The translations under genes and the position numbers were made by a program. Below, piece after piece: positions 46,415-59,069 of a stretch of 64,000 bases of DNA. The stretch is from Frateuria_A sp035695185. Its GTDB lineage: Bacteria > Pseudomonadota > Gammaproteobacteria > Xanthomonadales > Rhodanobacteraceae. The stretch lies in assembly GCF_035695185.1 (NCBI RefSeq), contig NZ_DASSES010000105.1, forward strand, positions 13,249-77,248. The letters are read 5' to 3'. The notes beneath the pieces are model-generated. The model was not told the origin of the DNA, ran no database searches, and was given only the letters and a program-made list of their open reading frames with translations. The stretch's first letter is position 1; each line of letters begins with the position of its first letter.

Positions 46415-46420
46415 GGCGCA

Positions 46421-47230
46421 TCAGGCGGGCTGCAGCCCGCCCCGCGCCCCATCGAAGCGGTAGATGTCCATCGCCAGGATGCCGTGGTCGATGCCGGCAT
46501 CGATACGCCGTGCGCGCGGTTGCGCGCCGGCAGCGCCGAGCGCCACGAACAGCGGCAGCAGGTGCTCGTCGGTCGGATGCGCGCGCTGGGCAAACGGGGC
46601 CTGGCGGCGGTAGTCGAGCAGCGCGCGCACGTCGCCGGCGGCCAGGCGCGCCTCGACCCAGGCAATGAACGGGCGCACGTAAGGCGCCTCACGCCCGGGT
46701 CCGTAGCCCATGCGCAGGTCGCCCAGGTTATGGGTGATGCTTCCCGAACCGATGACCAGCACGCCTTCGTCGCGCAAGGGCGCCAGCGCGCGGCCGACCG
46801 CCAGGTGATGCGCCGGATCGCGGTCCGGCTGGATCGAGATCGGCACCACCGGGATGTCCGCTTCCGGATAAAGCAGGCGCAGCGGAACCCAGACGCCGTG
46901 GTCCAGGCCCTGTTGCGGATCGAGCACGGGCTCCAGATCCGCCTGCGCGAGCAGGCCCTGCACGCGCTCGGCGAGGGCCGGGGCGCCCGGTGCGGGGTAG
47001 CGGATCTCGTACAGCGCGGCGGGAAAGCCGAAGAAGTCGTGCACCGTTTCCGGTTGCGCCGCGCCGCCCACCCGGGGCCGCGAGCCCAGCCAATGGGCGG
47101 TGGCGATCACGATCGCTCGAGGGCGCGGCAATGCGGCGGCCAGTTCGGCCAGGCGCTCGCGCACGGAACCGGGCTGCAGCGCGGTCATCGGGGAGCCGTG
47201 AGAGATGTAGAGGCTGGGCAGGGCGGTCAT
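46421..47230 (-). CDS. Extradiol aromatic ring-opening dioxygenase (DODA/YgiD type)
   Basis: A 269-residue class III dioxygenase. Metal ligands lie in ISHGSPM (N-terminus), GLDHGVWVPL and SGSITHNLG; HPTDEHLLPLFVALGAA is typical. ATG 47230 after GAGGT. The substrate is unknown (catechol or DOPA-like). Confidence 0.9.
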   Translation of the reverse strand: MTALPSLYISHGSPMTALQPGSVRERLAELAAALPRPRAIVIATAHWLGSRPRVGGAAQPETVHDFFGFPAALYEIRYPAPGAPALAERVQGLLAQADLEPVLDPQQGLDHGVWVPLRLLYPEADIPVVPISIQPDRDPAHHLAVGRALAPLRDEGVLVIGSGSITHNLGDLRMGYGPGREAPYVRPFIAWVEARLAAGDVRALLDYRRQAPFAQRAHPTDEHLLPLFVALGAAGAQPRARRIDAGIDHGILAMDIYRFDGARGGLQPA

Positions 47231-47308
47231 GTTCGTACCTCGCGAAGCCCGCTCGCGGGCCATGGTCTGCGCAGAGATCGGGGCGCACCCGCCGGCCGCA
47301 AGCGGCTG

Positions 47309-48931
47309 CTACAGGGACCGCTCCGCCAACGGCCGCCCCAGGCCAAGCCGCAGCGGATCGAGCAGCCGGCCGTAGCGTTCGGCACGCGCGGTGTCGCGGT
47401 CGAGCGGCTGGCGCACCTGCGCGGCACTGGGCGTGCGGATCGCGCGCATGGTGCGGTGGAACGCCAGGCACGCGGCATCGAACGGCAGCTCGCAGAAGTC
47501 CAGCAGGGCGCGGATCTCGCCTTCCAGATCGGCGAGCAGGGCTTCGTAGCCCTGGGTGCGGATGCGTTCCGGCACGGCGGCCCGCCACCGGTCCAGCGCC
47601 GCCTCGTAATCGCGCACGTAGGCGGCGATGTCGGTCAGCGTGCAGGCGAAATGCGGCAGCCGGTAGAACTGCTGCTTGAAGCACGACCAGCCCGCCTCCA
47701 GCGCGTCGCGCCGCACGTCGACGATGCGCGCGCCCGGCAGCATCGCGCCCAGTATGCCGGCGTAGAGCCAGTTCTCCGGCAGCTTGTCGGTAAAGCGCGG
47801 GCGCTGCCTGCGCCACCGGGCGGTCCGCTCGAGATAGCGCAGGCCCAGGCGCTGCCAGTCCGGTGCGGTCGCCGCCGGCACCCAGCGCGGGAACGGCTGG
47901 CCGCGCCGGACCGATTCCTCCACCAGCACCTCGCCCAGGTCCGGCAGCTCGCTGGCACCTTCCACCTGCGGGTGCGCGGCGAGGATCTGCTCGAACAGGG
48001 TCGAGCCGGAGCGCGGCAGGCCGACGATGAAGATCGCTTCCTCGCCCAGCCGGGGCGCGACCGGCGCCGGCAGCTTCGTGCCGGCGTCGACCACCGAATC
48101 GACGAAGGCATGGAAGCCGCCGGCGTGCCAGGGGGCCATGCGACGCTGGCGCGCGTTGGCGTCGCTCAGGGCGGCGAAGGCATCCTCGTAGCGGCCCTGG
48201 TCCTCATTGACCTTGCCCAGCGCGAAGCCGATCGCGATGCGATCGGCTTCGCCGAGGTCACTGCGCCCGAGCAGGCCGGCGAGGCGCGAGCGGTCCTCGT
48301 CCGAAAGCGGCCGCGTCTTGATGTTGGCCAAGCCACGCCAGGCGTCCCCGCAGGCCGGGTGGAGCGCGAGCGCGACGCGGTAGCGGCGGTCCGCCTCGTC
48401 GAAGCGTCCCAGGTGGACCAGGGCATCACCCAGCAGGACATGGGCGGGCAGCAGCGTCGGTTCCAGGGCACAGGCGCGTTCGAGCGCCTCCACGGCAGGC
48501 TCGGTGTGGCCGAGCACCTGCAGGTTGCGCCCGAGGTTGAACCAGCCCATGGGATAGTCCGGCGCCAGCGCGCAGGCCTCTCGCCAGTGCGCCAGCGCGG
48601 CGTCGACATCGCCGGCCGCTTGCTCGGCATTGGCCAGGTCGGTGAGCGCCAGCGGGTCGTCCGGCCACTGCCGCAGGGCTTCGCCCAGCGTGTCGCGCGC
48701 GGCCCCGTACTGCCGCCCGCGGGTATGCAGGATGCCGAGCAGGCGGAGCGCTTCGGGGTGTGCGGGCGCCTCCGCCAGTACGGCGTCGAGCACCTGCCGT
48801 GCCGGTGCCAGCGCACCGTCGCGGATGGACCGGGCGGCCATCTCGAGCTGCTGGCGCAGTCCCGGCGACAGGCCCGCGGCACGGGTGGCCATGTCGGTCG
48901 GATGCTCGGGGCGGGGCCAGGAAGCGGGCAT
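47309..48931 (-). CDS. TPR-sulfotransferase
   Basis: A 540-residue protein. Six or so TPR units (about 35-230) precede a sulfotransferase domain; the PAPS-binding loop is FIVGLPRSGSTLFEQIL and RFTDKLPENWLYAG follows. It transfers sulfate from PAPS to an unknown acceptor. It is divergent from cysD-cysNC across 169 bp, pointing to shared use of PAPS. ATG 48931 or 48892. Confidence 0.9.
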   Translation of the reverse strand: MPASWPRPEHPTDMATRAAGLSPGLRQQLEMAARSIRDGALAPARQVLDAVLAEAPAHPEALRLLGILHTRGRQYGAARDTLGEALRQWPDDPLALTDLANAEQAAGDVDAALAHWREACALAPDYPMGWFNLGRNLQVLGHTEPAVEALERACALEPTLLPAHVLLGDALVHLGRFDEADRRYRVALALHPACGDAWRGLANIKTRPLSDEDRSRLAGLLGRSDLGEADRIAIGFALGKVNEDQGRYEDAFAALSDANARQRRMAPWHAGGFHAFVDSVVDAGTKLPAPVAPRLGEEAIFIVGLPRSGSTLFEQILAAHPQVEGASELPDLGEVLVEESVRRGQPFPRWVPAATAPDWQRLGLRYLERTARWRRQRPRFTDKLPENWLYAGILGAMLPGARIVDVRRDALEAGWSCFKQQFYRLPHFACTLTDIAAYVRDYEAALDRWRAAVPERIRTQGYEALLADLEGEIRALLDFCELPFDAACLAFHRTMRAIRTPSAAQVRQPLDRDTARAERYGRLLDPLRLGLGRPLAERSL

Positions 48932-49100
48932 GGCAGGCCTTGAGGACGAAAACGCCGATGGTACGTGCAGGAACCGGTCCCGTGCGTGATGCCCCCGGGG
49001 CGGCCGTCCCGCGCCGCACATGTCCCATGCGCAGGCTGGCGCAAGTCTGCTAGCTTGTCCGCTTCGCCCGCGCCGCGCGGGCCAGGAACATGCCCGTCCG

Positions 49101-50003
49101 ATGCAACGCCTGTCCCACCTCGACGATCTGGAAGCGGAGAGCATCCAGATACTTCGTGAAGTGTTCGCCTGTTTCGACCGTCCGGTGATGCTCTATTCCA
49201 TCGGCAAGGACTCCACGGTGCTGCTGCACCTGCTGCGCAAGGCCAGCCGTCCGGCGCGTCCGCCGCTGCCGCTGCTGCACGTGGACACCACCTGGAAGTT
49301 CCGCGAGATGATCGCCTTTCGTGATCGCGTGGCGGCCGCAGGCGACGTCGAGATGCTGGTGCACGTGAACCAGGAGGGCGTGCGCCAGGGCATCTCGCCG
49401 CTGACCCATGGCTCGGCGGTGCACACCGATGTGATGAAGACCCAGGCGCTGAAGCAGGCGCTGGATCACTACCGGTTCGACGCGGCGATCGGTGGCGCCC
49501 GCCGCGACGAGGAAAAGTCGCGCGCCAAGGAGCGCGTCTTTTCGTTCCGCAGCGCGCAGCATCGCTGGGACCCGAAGCAGCAGCGGCCCGAGCTGTGGCG
49601 CAGCTGGAACACCCGGATCCGCCAGGGCGAGAGCGTGCGGGTGTTTCCGCTGTCGAACTGGACCGAACTGGACGTGTGGGAATACATCCGCCGCGAGAAG
49701 ATCGACGTGGTGCCGCTGTATTTCGCGAAGGAGCGGCCGGTGGTGCAGCGCGACGGCGCGCTGATCATGGTGGACGACGAGCGCTTCGTGCTGCGCGAAG
49801 GCGAGCGCGTCGAGCGGCGGCGGGTGCGATTCCGCACGCTGGGCTGTTATCCCCTCACCGGCGCGATCGAGTCGGAGGCCGACTCGCTGGACGCGATCAT
49901 CGAGGAGATGCGCGCCTCGCGCAGTTCCGAGCGGCAGGGGCGCATCATCGACCACGACGGCGGCAGCTCGATGGAGCGCAAGAAGCAGGAGGGCTACTTC
50001 TGA
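49101..50003 (+). CDS. cysD: Sulfate adenylyltransferase subunit 2
   Basis: A 300-residue PAPS-reductase-like ATP-pyrophosphatase. SIGKDSTVLLHLLRKA (P-loop), HVDTTWKF, GGARRDEEKSRAKERVFSFR typed in parts, and FPLSNWTELDVWEYI are present. It forms APS with the CysN domain of the next protein. Stop overlaps the cysNC start (TGATG). Confidence 0.97.
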   Translation: MQRLSHLDDLEAESIQILREVFACFDRPVMLYSIGKDSTVLLHLLRKASRPARPPLPLLHVDTTWKFREMIAFRDRVAAAGDVEMLVHVNQEGVRQGISPLTHGSAVHTDVMKTQALKQALDHYRFDAAIGGARRDEEKSRAKERVFSFRSAQHRWDPKQQRPELWRSWNTRIRQGESVRVFPLSNWTELDVWEYIRREKIDVVPLYFAKERPVVQRDGALIMVDDERFVLREGERVERRRVRFRTLGCYPLTGAIESEADSLDAIIEEMRASRSSERQGRIIDHDGGSSMERKKQEGYF

Positions 50004-51832
50004 TGGCCGAGGGCCTGCTTCGCTTCATTACCTGCGGCAGCGTCGACGACGGCAAGAGCACGCTGCTCGGCCGCCTGCTGTACGACGCCGGCATGCTCGC
50101 CGACGACCAGCTCGACGCGCTGCGCCGCGACAGCCGCAAGCGCGGGGGCGAGGCGCTGGATTTCGCCCTGGTGACCGATGGGCTGGACGCCGAGCGCGAG
50201 CAGGGCATCACCATCGACGTGGCCTGGCGTTATTTCCACACCGCCCGGCGCAGCTTCATCGTCGGCGATTGTCCGGGCCACGAGCAGTACACCCGCAACA
50301 TGGCCACCGGCGCCTCGCAGGTGGACCTGGCGGTAGTGCTGGTCGATGCCCGCAAGGGGTTGCTGCCGCAGACCCGCCGGCACACCTACATCTGCGCACT
50401 GTTGGGCATTCGCCGGGTCATCCTGGCGGTCAACAAGATGGATCTGGTCGGGCTCGATGCTGGCGTCTACGCCTCCATCGTGGAGCCCTACCACGCGCTG
50501 GCCGCGTCGCTGGGCATCGAGTCGGTCAACGCGCTGCCCGTGGTGGCGCCCGACGGCGACAACGTGGGCCTGCGCTCGACCCGGATGCCCTGGTACCAGG
50601 GGCCGAGTCTGCTCGAGCTGCTCGACACTTTAGACGCCAGGGCGGAGCCGCCCACGCGGTTCCGCCTGCCGGTGCAGTGGGTCAACCGCCCGGACCAGCA
50701 CTTCCGCGGCTACGCCGGCACGGTCTGTGGCGGGCGCGTGGCGGTGGGCGAGGAGGTGCTGGTCCAGCCGGGTGGGCAGCGCGCGCGGGTCGAGCGCATC
50801 GTCGGGCCGTCGGCCGAGCTTGCGCAGGCATCGGCCGGACAGGCCGTCACCCTGTGCCTGGATCGCGAACTGGACATCAGCCGGGGTGACGTGATCAGTG
50901 CCGCCGCGCAGCCGGCGCCGGTCGCCGACCAGTTCGGCTGCCACCTGGTCTGGTTTGGCGATGCGCCACTGCTGCCCGGCCGCAGCTATCTGCTGCGCCT
51001 GGGCACGGCGACGGTCAACGCGCGGGTCACCACGATCAAGCACAAGATCGACATCAACACGCAGGCGCCGCTGGCCGCACGACGGTTGCTGCTGAACGAG
51101 GTCGGCTACTGCAACATCGATCTCGACCGGCCGGTCGCGTTCGAACGCTACGCGGACAACCGCACGCTGGGCGGCTTCATCCTCATCGACCGCCAGAGCC
51201 AGGCGACGGTCGCCTGCGGCATGCTCGACTTCGCCCTGCACCGCGCGACCAACATCCACTGGCAGCACACCGACGTGGACAAGTCCACGCGCGCGCTGGC
51301 CAAGGGGCAGCAGCCGATCTGCCTGTGGTTCACGGGCCTGTCCGGCGCGGGCAAGTCGACCATCGCGAACCTGGTCGAACGGAAGCTGGCCGCGCAGGGC
51401 TTCCATACCTACCTGCTGGACGGCGACAACCTGCGCCACGGGCTCAACGTGGACCTGGGCTTCACCGCCGAGGCGCGCGTGGAGAACGTGCGCCGCGTCG
51501 CCGAAGTGGCGCACCTGATGGTCGATGCCGGGCTGGTGGTGCTGGTTTGCGTGATCTCGCCGTTTGCCGGCGAGCGCGAGTTCGCACGCAGGCGCTTCGC
51601 CGAGGGTGAGTTCATCGAAGTGTTCGTGGACACGCCGCTGGCCGAATGCGAGCAGCGCGATCCCAAGGGACTCTACGCCAAGGCGCGTGCCGGCAGGATC
51701 AGCAATTTCACCGGCATCGACTCGCCCTACGAACGGCCGACGGCGGCGGAGCTGCACCTGCAGGCGGCAGGGCAGCGCGCCGAGCAGCTCGCCGAGCAGG
51801 TGCTGGCGTACCTGCAGGAGCGGTTGGGCTAG
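50003..51832 (+). CDS. cysNC: Bifunctional sulfate adenylyltransferase subunit 1/APS kinase
   Basis: A 609-residue fusion. The CysN GTPase (G1 GSVDDGKSTLLGRLL, DCPGHEQY, NKMD) is followed by the APS kinase domain (P-loop GLSGAGKS at about residue 445, then DGDNLRHGLN). It converts APS to PAPS. No cysH or cysI/J is in the window, so PAPS may serve the divergent sulfotransferase. Confidence 0.96.
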   Translation: MAEGLLRFITCGSVDDGKSTLLGRLLYDAGMLADDQLDALRRDSRKRGGEALDFALVTDGLDAEREQGITIDVAWRYFHTARRSFIVGDCPGHEQYTRNMATGASQVDLAVVLVDARKGLLPQTRRHTYICALLGIRRVILAVNKMDLVGLDAGVYASIVEPYHALAASLGIESVNALPVVAPDGDNVGLRSTRMPWYQGPSLLELLDTLDARAEPPTRFRLPVQWVNRPDQHFRGYAGTVCGGRVAVGEEVLVQPGGQRARVERIVGPSAELAQASAGQAVTLCLDRELDISRGDVISAAAQPAPVADQFGCHLVWFGDAPLLPGRSYLLRLGTATVNARVTTIKHKIDINTQAPLAARRLLLNEVGYCNIDLDRPVAFERYADNRTLGGFILIDRQSQATVACGMLDFALHRATNIHWQHTDVDKSTRALAKGQQPICLWFTGLSGAGKSTIANLVERKLAAQGFHTYLLDGDNLRHGLNVDLGFTAEARVENVRRVAEVAHLMVDAGLVVLVCVISPFAGEREFARRRFAEGEFIEVFVDTPLAECEQRDPKGLYAKARAGRISNFTGIDSPYERPTAAELHLQAAGQRAEQLAEQVLAYLQERLG

Positions 51833-51969
51833 CGCGGGCTGGCGCGTGCCGCTTGCCGTGCAAGCTGCACGCGCCGCAAACGGCGCCGGAGGGTGGCGGG
51901 TGGCGGGGACCCCGAGCGCCGTTCCCCTGCAGGCCGCGGGCCGGTGCCGAACGGATTGCGGCGGGTCGG

Positions 51970-53802
<1,833 letters not shown>

Positions 53803-53956
53803 GGGAACCTCAGGAATTGGGCAGCGGCGAGCGAGGGCGGCGCCGCGCGGGCGCGGCATTCTAGCAGCCTCGCCGGCGTGACGTCGGTGTGGGGTACACG
53901 TGGCGTGGGCGTGTCGTGGTTATGATCGGACGCTTGTGTGGTTGTGGAGGCGCCGC

Positions 53957-54799
53957 ATGGCGACGGTCGAAACGCTTTCCGAACAGCGATGCCATGGCGG
54001 CGTGCAGGGCTTCTACCGGCATGTCTCGGAGAACTGCGGGCCGATGCGCTTTGCGGTGTACCTGCCGCCGCTGGCAGAGCGGCAGGCCTGCCCCGTGCTG
54101 TATTTCCTTGCCGGGCTGACCTGTACGGAGGAGACCGCCGCCATCAAGGCGGGCGCCCAGCGCGTCGCCTCCGAGCTGGGGCTGGCGCTGGTGATGCCCG
54201 ACACCAGCCCGCGCAATACCGGCTTCGCCGGCGCCACCGGCGACTGGGAGTTCGGCGAGGGCGCGGGCTTCTACCTGGACGCCACGCAGGCGCCGTGGTC
54301 GTCACGCTTTCGCATGCGCAGCTACCTGGTCGATGAACTGCCCCGGTTGCTGGCCGGGCGCTTTCCGCTCGACGTCGCCCGCGCAGGCGTCTGCGGCCAC
54401 TCGATGGGCGGCCACGGCGCGCTTACGCTGGCGCTGGCGCATCCGCAACGCTATCGCTCGGTTTCCGCCTTCGCGCCGATCGTGGCGCCCTCGCGCGTGC
54501 CGTGGGGGCAGAAGGCATTCGCGCGCTATCTGGGCGAGGACCGGGAGGCGTGGGCCGACCATGACGCCTGTGCCCTGGTCAGGCGGCAACCGTTTCCCGG
54601 CACCATCCTGATCGACCAGGGCGAGGCCGACCGCTTTCTTGCCGAGCAATTGCGTCCGGAGCTGTTCGAGGAGGCCTGTGCCGAGGCCGGACAGCGGCTC
54701 GTGCTGCGCCGGCACCCCGGCTACGACCACAGCTACTGGTTCGTCGGCAGCTTCATCGACGACCACCTGCGTCACCACGCGTCGGCACTGGCAAGGTAG
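53957..54799 (+). CDS. fghA: S-formylglutathione hydrolase
   Basis: A 280-residue esterase of glutathione-dependent formaldehyde detoxification. Ser in CGHSMGGHGAL, Asp in DQGEADRFL, and His in HPGYDHSYWF form the triad; LAGLTCTEE is the oxyanion region. GGAGG precedes ATG. No formaldehyde dehydrogenase gene is adjacent. Confidence 0.94.
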   Translation: MATVETLSEQRCHGGVQGFYRHVSENCGPMRFAVYLPPLAERQACPVLYFLAGLTCTEETAAIKAGAQRVASELGLALVMPDTSPRNTGFAGATGDWEFGEGAGFYLDATQAPWSSRFRMRSYLVDELPRLLAGRFPLDVARAGVCGHSMGGHGALTLALAHPQRYRSVSAFAPIVAPSRVPWGQKAFARYLGEDREAWADHDACALVRRQPFPGTILIDQGEADRFLAEQLRPELFEEACAEAGQRLVLRRHPGYDHSYWFVGSFIDDHLRHHASALAR

Positions 54800-54850
54800 C
54801 GGCGCGTCTCCGTCGCGGGGCGGGCGTCAGCCCCGCCCCCCAGCATCGGG

Positions 54851-56197
54851 TCAGCCCCGGGGCGCCGGGCGCGGCGCGCCGCCGGCACGCCGGCGGCGGC
54901 CGCTGGCGCGACCGGCGTTGGCGGCGTTGCGGTTGGCCTGGCCGTTCCCATGGCCGCCACCGGCGTGACCGTTGCCGTGGTTGCCGTGGCTGCCCGCGCG
55001 CTGCGCACGCGGCTGGCGCTGGCCCTGCACCGGGCGCGGTGCGCCGGCGTCCAGGCGTAGCGGCGCGGAAGGCTCGAAACCCGGGACGTCGCTGATCGCG
55101 ATCTCCTGCTTGAGCAGCTTGCGGATGTCGCGCAGCAGGCCCGATTCGTCATGGCTGACCAGTGACACGGCCATGCCCTCGGCACCGGCACGCCCGGTGC
55201 GGCCGATGCGGTGCACGTAATCCTCGGCGACCATCGGCAGGTCGTGGTTGATGACCATCGGCAACTGGTCGATGTCGATCCCGCGGGCGGCGATGTCGGT
55301 CGCCACCAGCACGGTGACGCGGCCGCTCTTGAAGTCGCCCAGCGCCTTGGTGCGCGCGTTCTGGCTCTTGTTGCCGTGGATCGCCGCGGAGCGCACTCCG
55401 GAAGCCTCCAGGAACTTCACCAGCTTGTCGGCGCCGTGCTTGGTGCGGCTGAACACCAGGCTCTGGCGGCGGCTGTCCTGCGAGAGCACGTGCAGCAGCA
55501 GGTCACGCTTGCGCGCGGCATCGACCGGGTGCACGTGGTGGCTGACGGTGTTCGCCACGGTGTTGGGCGGCGTCACCGACACCTCGCGCGGCGAGCGCAT
55601 GAACTGCATCGCCAGCGCCTTGATCGGTTCGGCGAAGGTGGCGGAGAAGAGCAGCGTCTGGCGCTGCTTCGGCAGTGCCTGGAGGATGCGCTTGATCGCC
55701 GGCAGGAAGCCCATGTCGAGCATGCGGTCGGCTTCGTCCAGCACCAGCACCTCGACCCCGGACAGGTCGACCGAGCGCTGCTGCATGTGATCGATCAGGC
55801 GACCGGGCGTGGCGATCACCACGTCCACGCCACGGCGCAGCGCCTGCATCTGCGGACCCATGCCGACGCCACCGAAGATGGTCGTGCTGGAAACCCGCAG
55901 GTGCTTGCCGTAGTCGCGCAGGTTGTCGTGCACCTGCGCGGCGAGTTCGCGGGTCGGGGTCAGCACCAGCGCACGCGGGCGGCGGGTCTGGGTGGCGCCG
56001 GCGGTCGACAGGTGCTGCAGCAGCGGCAGCGCGAAGGCGGCGGTCTTGCCGGTGCCGGTCTGCGCGGCGGCCAGCAGGTCGTGGCCCTCCAGCACCAGCG
56101 GGATGGCGCCGGCCTGGATCGGGGTGGGCTGGGTGTAGCCCTGTTCGGCGAGCGCGCGCAACAACGCGGGCGCAAGGCCCAGCGATTCGAAAGACAT
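54851..56197 (-). CDS. rhlE: DEAD-box RNA helicase RhlE
   Basis: A 448-residue helicase (start FESLGLAPALLRAL, AAAQTGTGKTAAF, DEADRMLDMGF, SATF, HRIGRTGRAGAEG). The C-terminal tail is Gly/His/Asn/Arg-rich and low complexity. AGGAG precedes ATG. It shares the operon style of RNA remodelling enzymes but is convergent with fghA. Confidence 0.94.
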   Translation of the reverse strand: MSFESLGLAPALLRALAEQGYTQPTPIQAGAIPLVLEGHDLLAAAQTGTGKTAAFALPLLQHLSTAGATQTRRPRALVLTPTRELAAQVHDNLRDYGKHLRVSSTTIFGGVGMGPQMQALRRGVDVVIATPGRLIDHMQQRSVDLSGVEVLVLDEADRMLDMGFLPAIKRILQALPKQRQTLLFSATFAEPIKALAMQFMRSPREVSVTPPNTVANTVSHHVHPVDAARKRDLLLHVLSQDSRRQSLVFSRTKHGADKLVKFLEASGVRSAAIHGNKSQNARTKALGDFKSGRVTVLVATDIAARGIDIDQLPMVINHDLPMVAEDYVHRIGRTGRAGAEGMAVSLVSHDESGLLRDIRKLLKQEIAISDVPGFEPSAPLRLDAGAPRPVQGQRQPRAQRAGSHGNHGNGHAGGGHGNGQANRNAANAGRASGRRRRAGGAPRPAPRG

Positions 56198-56324
56198 GAA
56201 AACACTCCTGTGCAACCCGGAGCGTTCTTCAGAACCGCGTTGCGATATTGGGGAAGGGGCGGCGGAGAGCCGCAACGGCAGGAAGCCGTCCGCGCAGTAT
56301 AGCGCAAGAGGCGCAAGGCTGCCT

Positions 56325-56350
56325 GCAGGAGCGCCCCTGTGCGCGACCCG
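56325..56350. repeat. Single REP-like arm
   Basis: GCAGGAGCGCCCCTGTGCGC followed by GACCCG, matching the GTAGGAGCGCACC-type arm seen at 10524. It lies downstream of the methyltransferase at 56391. Confidence 0.6.
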
Positions 56351-56390
56351 CATTCAGGTCATGCGCCGCCGGCGCTTTTGCCGGAGCGCG

Positions 56391-57032
56391 TCAGGCCGGC
56401 CGCCGGGCGACGATCAGGTAGCTGTTGAACGGCGTGCGACCCCACAGCGGCGTGAGCGTGGTGACCAGTCCGGCACGCTCGAGCGGGGCGATGACCTCTT
56501 GCGCGGTCGGGTAGTGGTCGGCCCCCACGCGCATCCAGCCGGTGGCGTGCAGCAGGTGCTCCTCGAGCACCGTGGCGTGGAAGCGCCAGTGCTTCGCCCG
56601 CAACACGTTCCGGATCATGAGCTGGGCGCCGGGTGCGACATGGCCGGCCAGTTGCTCCAGCAGTGGCGACTGGCGCGCCGCCGGCAGGTAATGCAGCACG
56701 TCCAGCAGGCTGACGTGTCCGCGGAACTCCGGCAGGTCGGCGACGTCGGCGCAGCGCAGGTCGAGGGCATCGCCGATCGCCACGGCGGCCCGGCGGCCGG
56801 CGGCGATCTTCCGTTCGTCGTGGTCGATGCCGACGTAGCCGCGCAACACGCCGACGCCGTGCAGGTAGTGACCGAGCAGGCCCAGGCCGCAGCCGACGTC
56901 GAGCAGCGGGAAGGGGGCGGAATCCTGCAGCAGCCTCGCCACGCCGGCGTAAACCGGATCGCCGGCCAGCTTGCCACGCACGTACTGGCGCTGATTGAAG
57001 CCGGTGAAGCGGGCCGACAGGGTGGCGCGCAT
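56391..57032 (-). CDS. Class I SAM-dependent methyltransferase
   Basis: A 213-residue Rossmann-fold methyltransferase. Motif I LLDVGCGLGLLGHYL, GYVGIDHDERKI, LLDVLHYLP and MIRNVLRAKHWRFH are present. The N-terminus is uncertain: the ATG at 57032 has no good Shine-Dalgarno, and a GTG at 57062 would add 10 residues. The substrate is unknown. Confidence 0.75.
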   Translation of the reverse strand: MRATLSARFTGFNQRQYVRGKLAGDPVYAGVARLLQDSAPFPLLDVGCGLGLLGHYLHGVGVLRGYVGIDHDERKIAAGRRAAVAIGDALDLRCADVADLPEFRGHVSLLDVLHYLPAARQSPLLEQLAGHVAPGAQLMIRNVLRAKHWRFHATVLEEHLLHATGWMRVGADHYPTAQEVIAPLERAGLVTTLTPLWGRTPFNSYLIVARRPA

Positions 57033-57246
57033 CGAGCGGTCGAGGCGGTACCGCGGCCGCACCGTCAAGGCCGGCGCTCCGGCGGGAGGGGCGTGGGGGT
57101 GGCCTGGCGCCGGGACGATCGTTGCATGGTCGTACTCCGCGGACGGGACGGCAGTATAGGCAGGCTGCGGGCGCCAGGATGTGCAGGTGATGCATGGAGG
57201 CTTCGTCCACCGCACTTGCTGCCGCGCCCCGCCGCGGCGCAACGAA

Positions 57247-57271
57247 CGAGCCCGGCGCGGGGCCGGGCTCG
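57247..57271. terminator. Strong hairpin after the M4 protease gene
   Basis: A perfect 10-bp inverted repeat CGAGCCCGGC (57247-57256), loop GCGGG, GCCGGGCTCG (57262-57271). It lies 24 bp after the protease stop and lacks a T-run. Likely a transcript end or stabilising hairpin. Confidence 0.65.
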
Positions 57272-57294
57272 TGGGAACGACCTGAAGGGCCGGC

Positions 57295-58848
<1,554 letters not shown>

Positions 58849-59069
58849 TGGTTTTTCCCTCCCAAGGAAATGGATGGGCGGTCGGTAGCGTCCTGCCTCG
58901 TCCGCCGTCGCGTCGGCACGCGCCGATCCTCCCCCGGGAAGCGCTGTGCCGACAGGGCAACCTGCGCCGCCCCGAGGGGGCATGTCATCCTGCCGCGTCG
59001 CATCCGCGCGGCGGCCCCCAGGGGACCGCGTGCTAGCCTGATGACCGGGTCGATGCTGAGAGTGGCTGC
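58849..59069. other. Divergent intergenic region of protease and MFS genes
   Basis: About 220 bp between divergently transcribed genes, so it must hold both promoters. I could not point to clear -35/-10 pairs. Confidence 0.4.
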
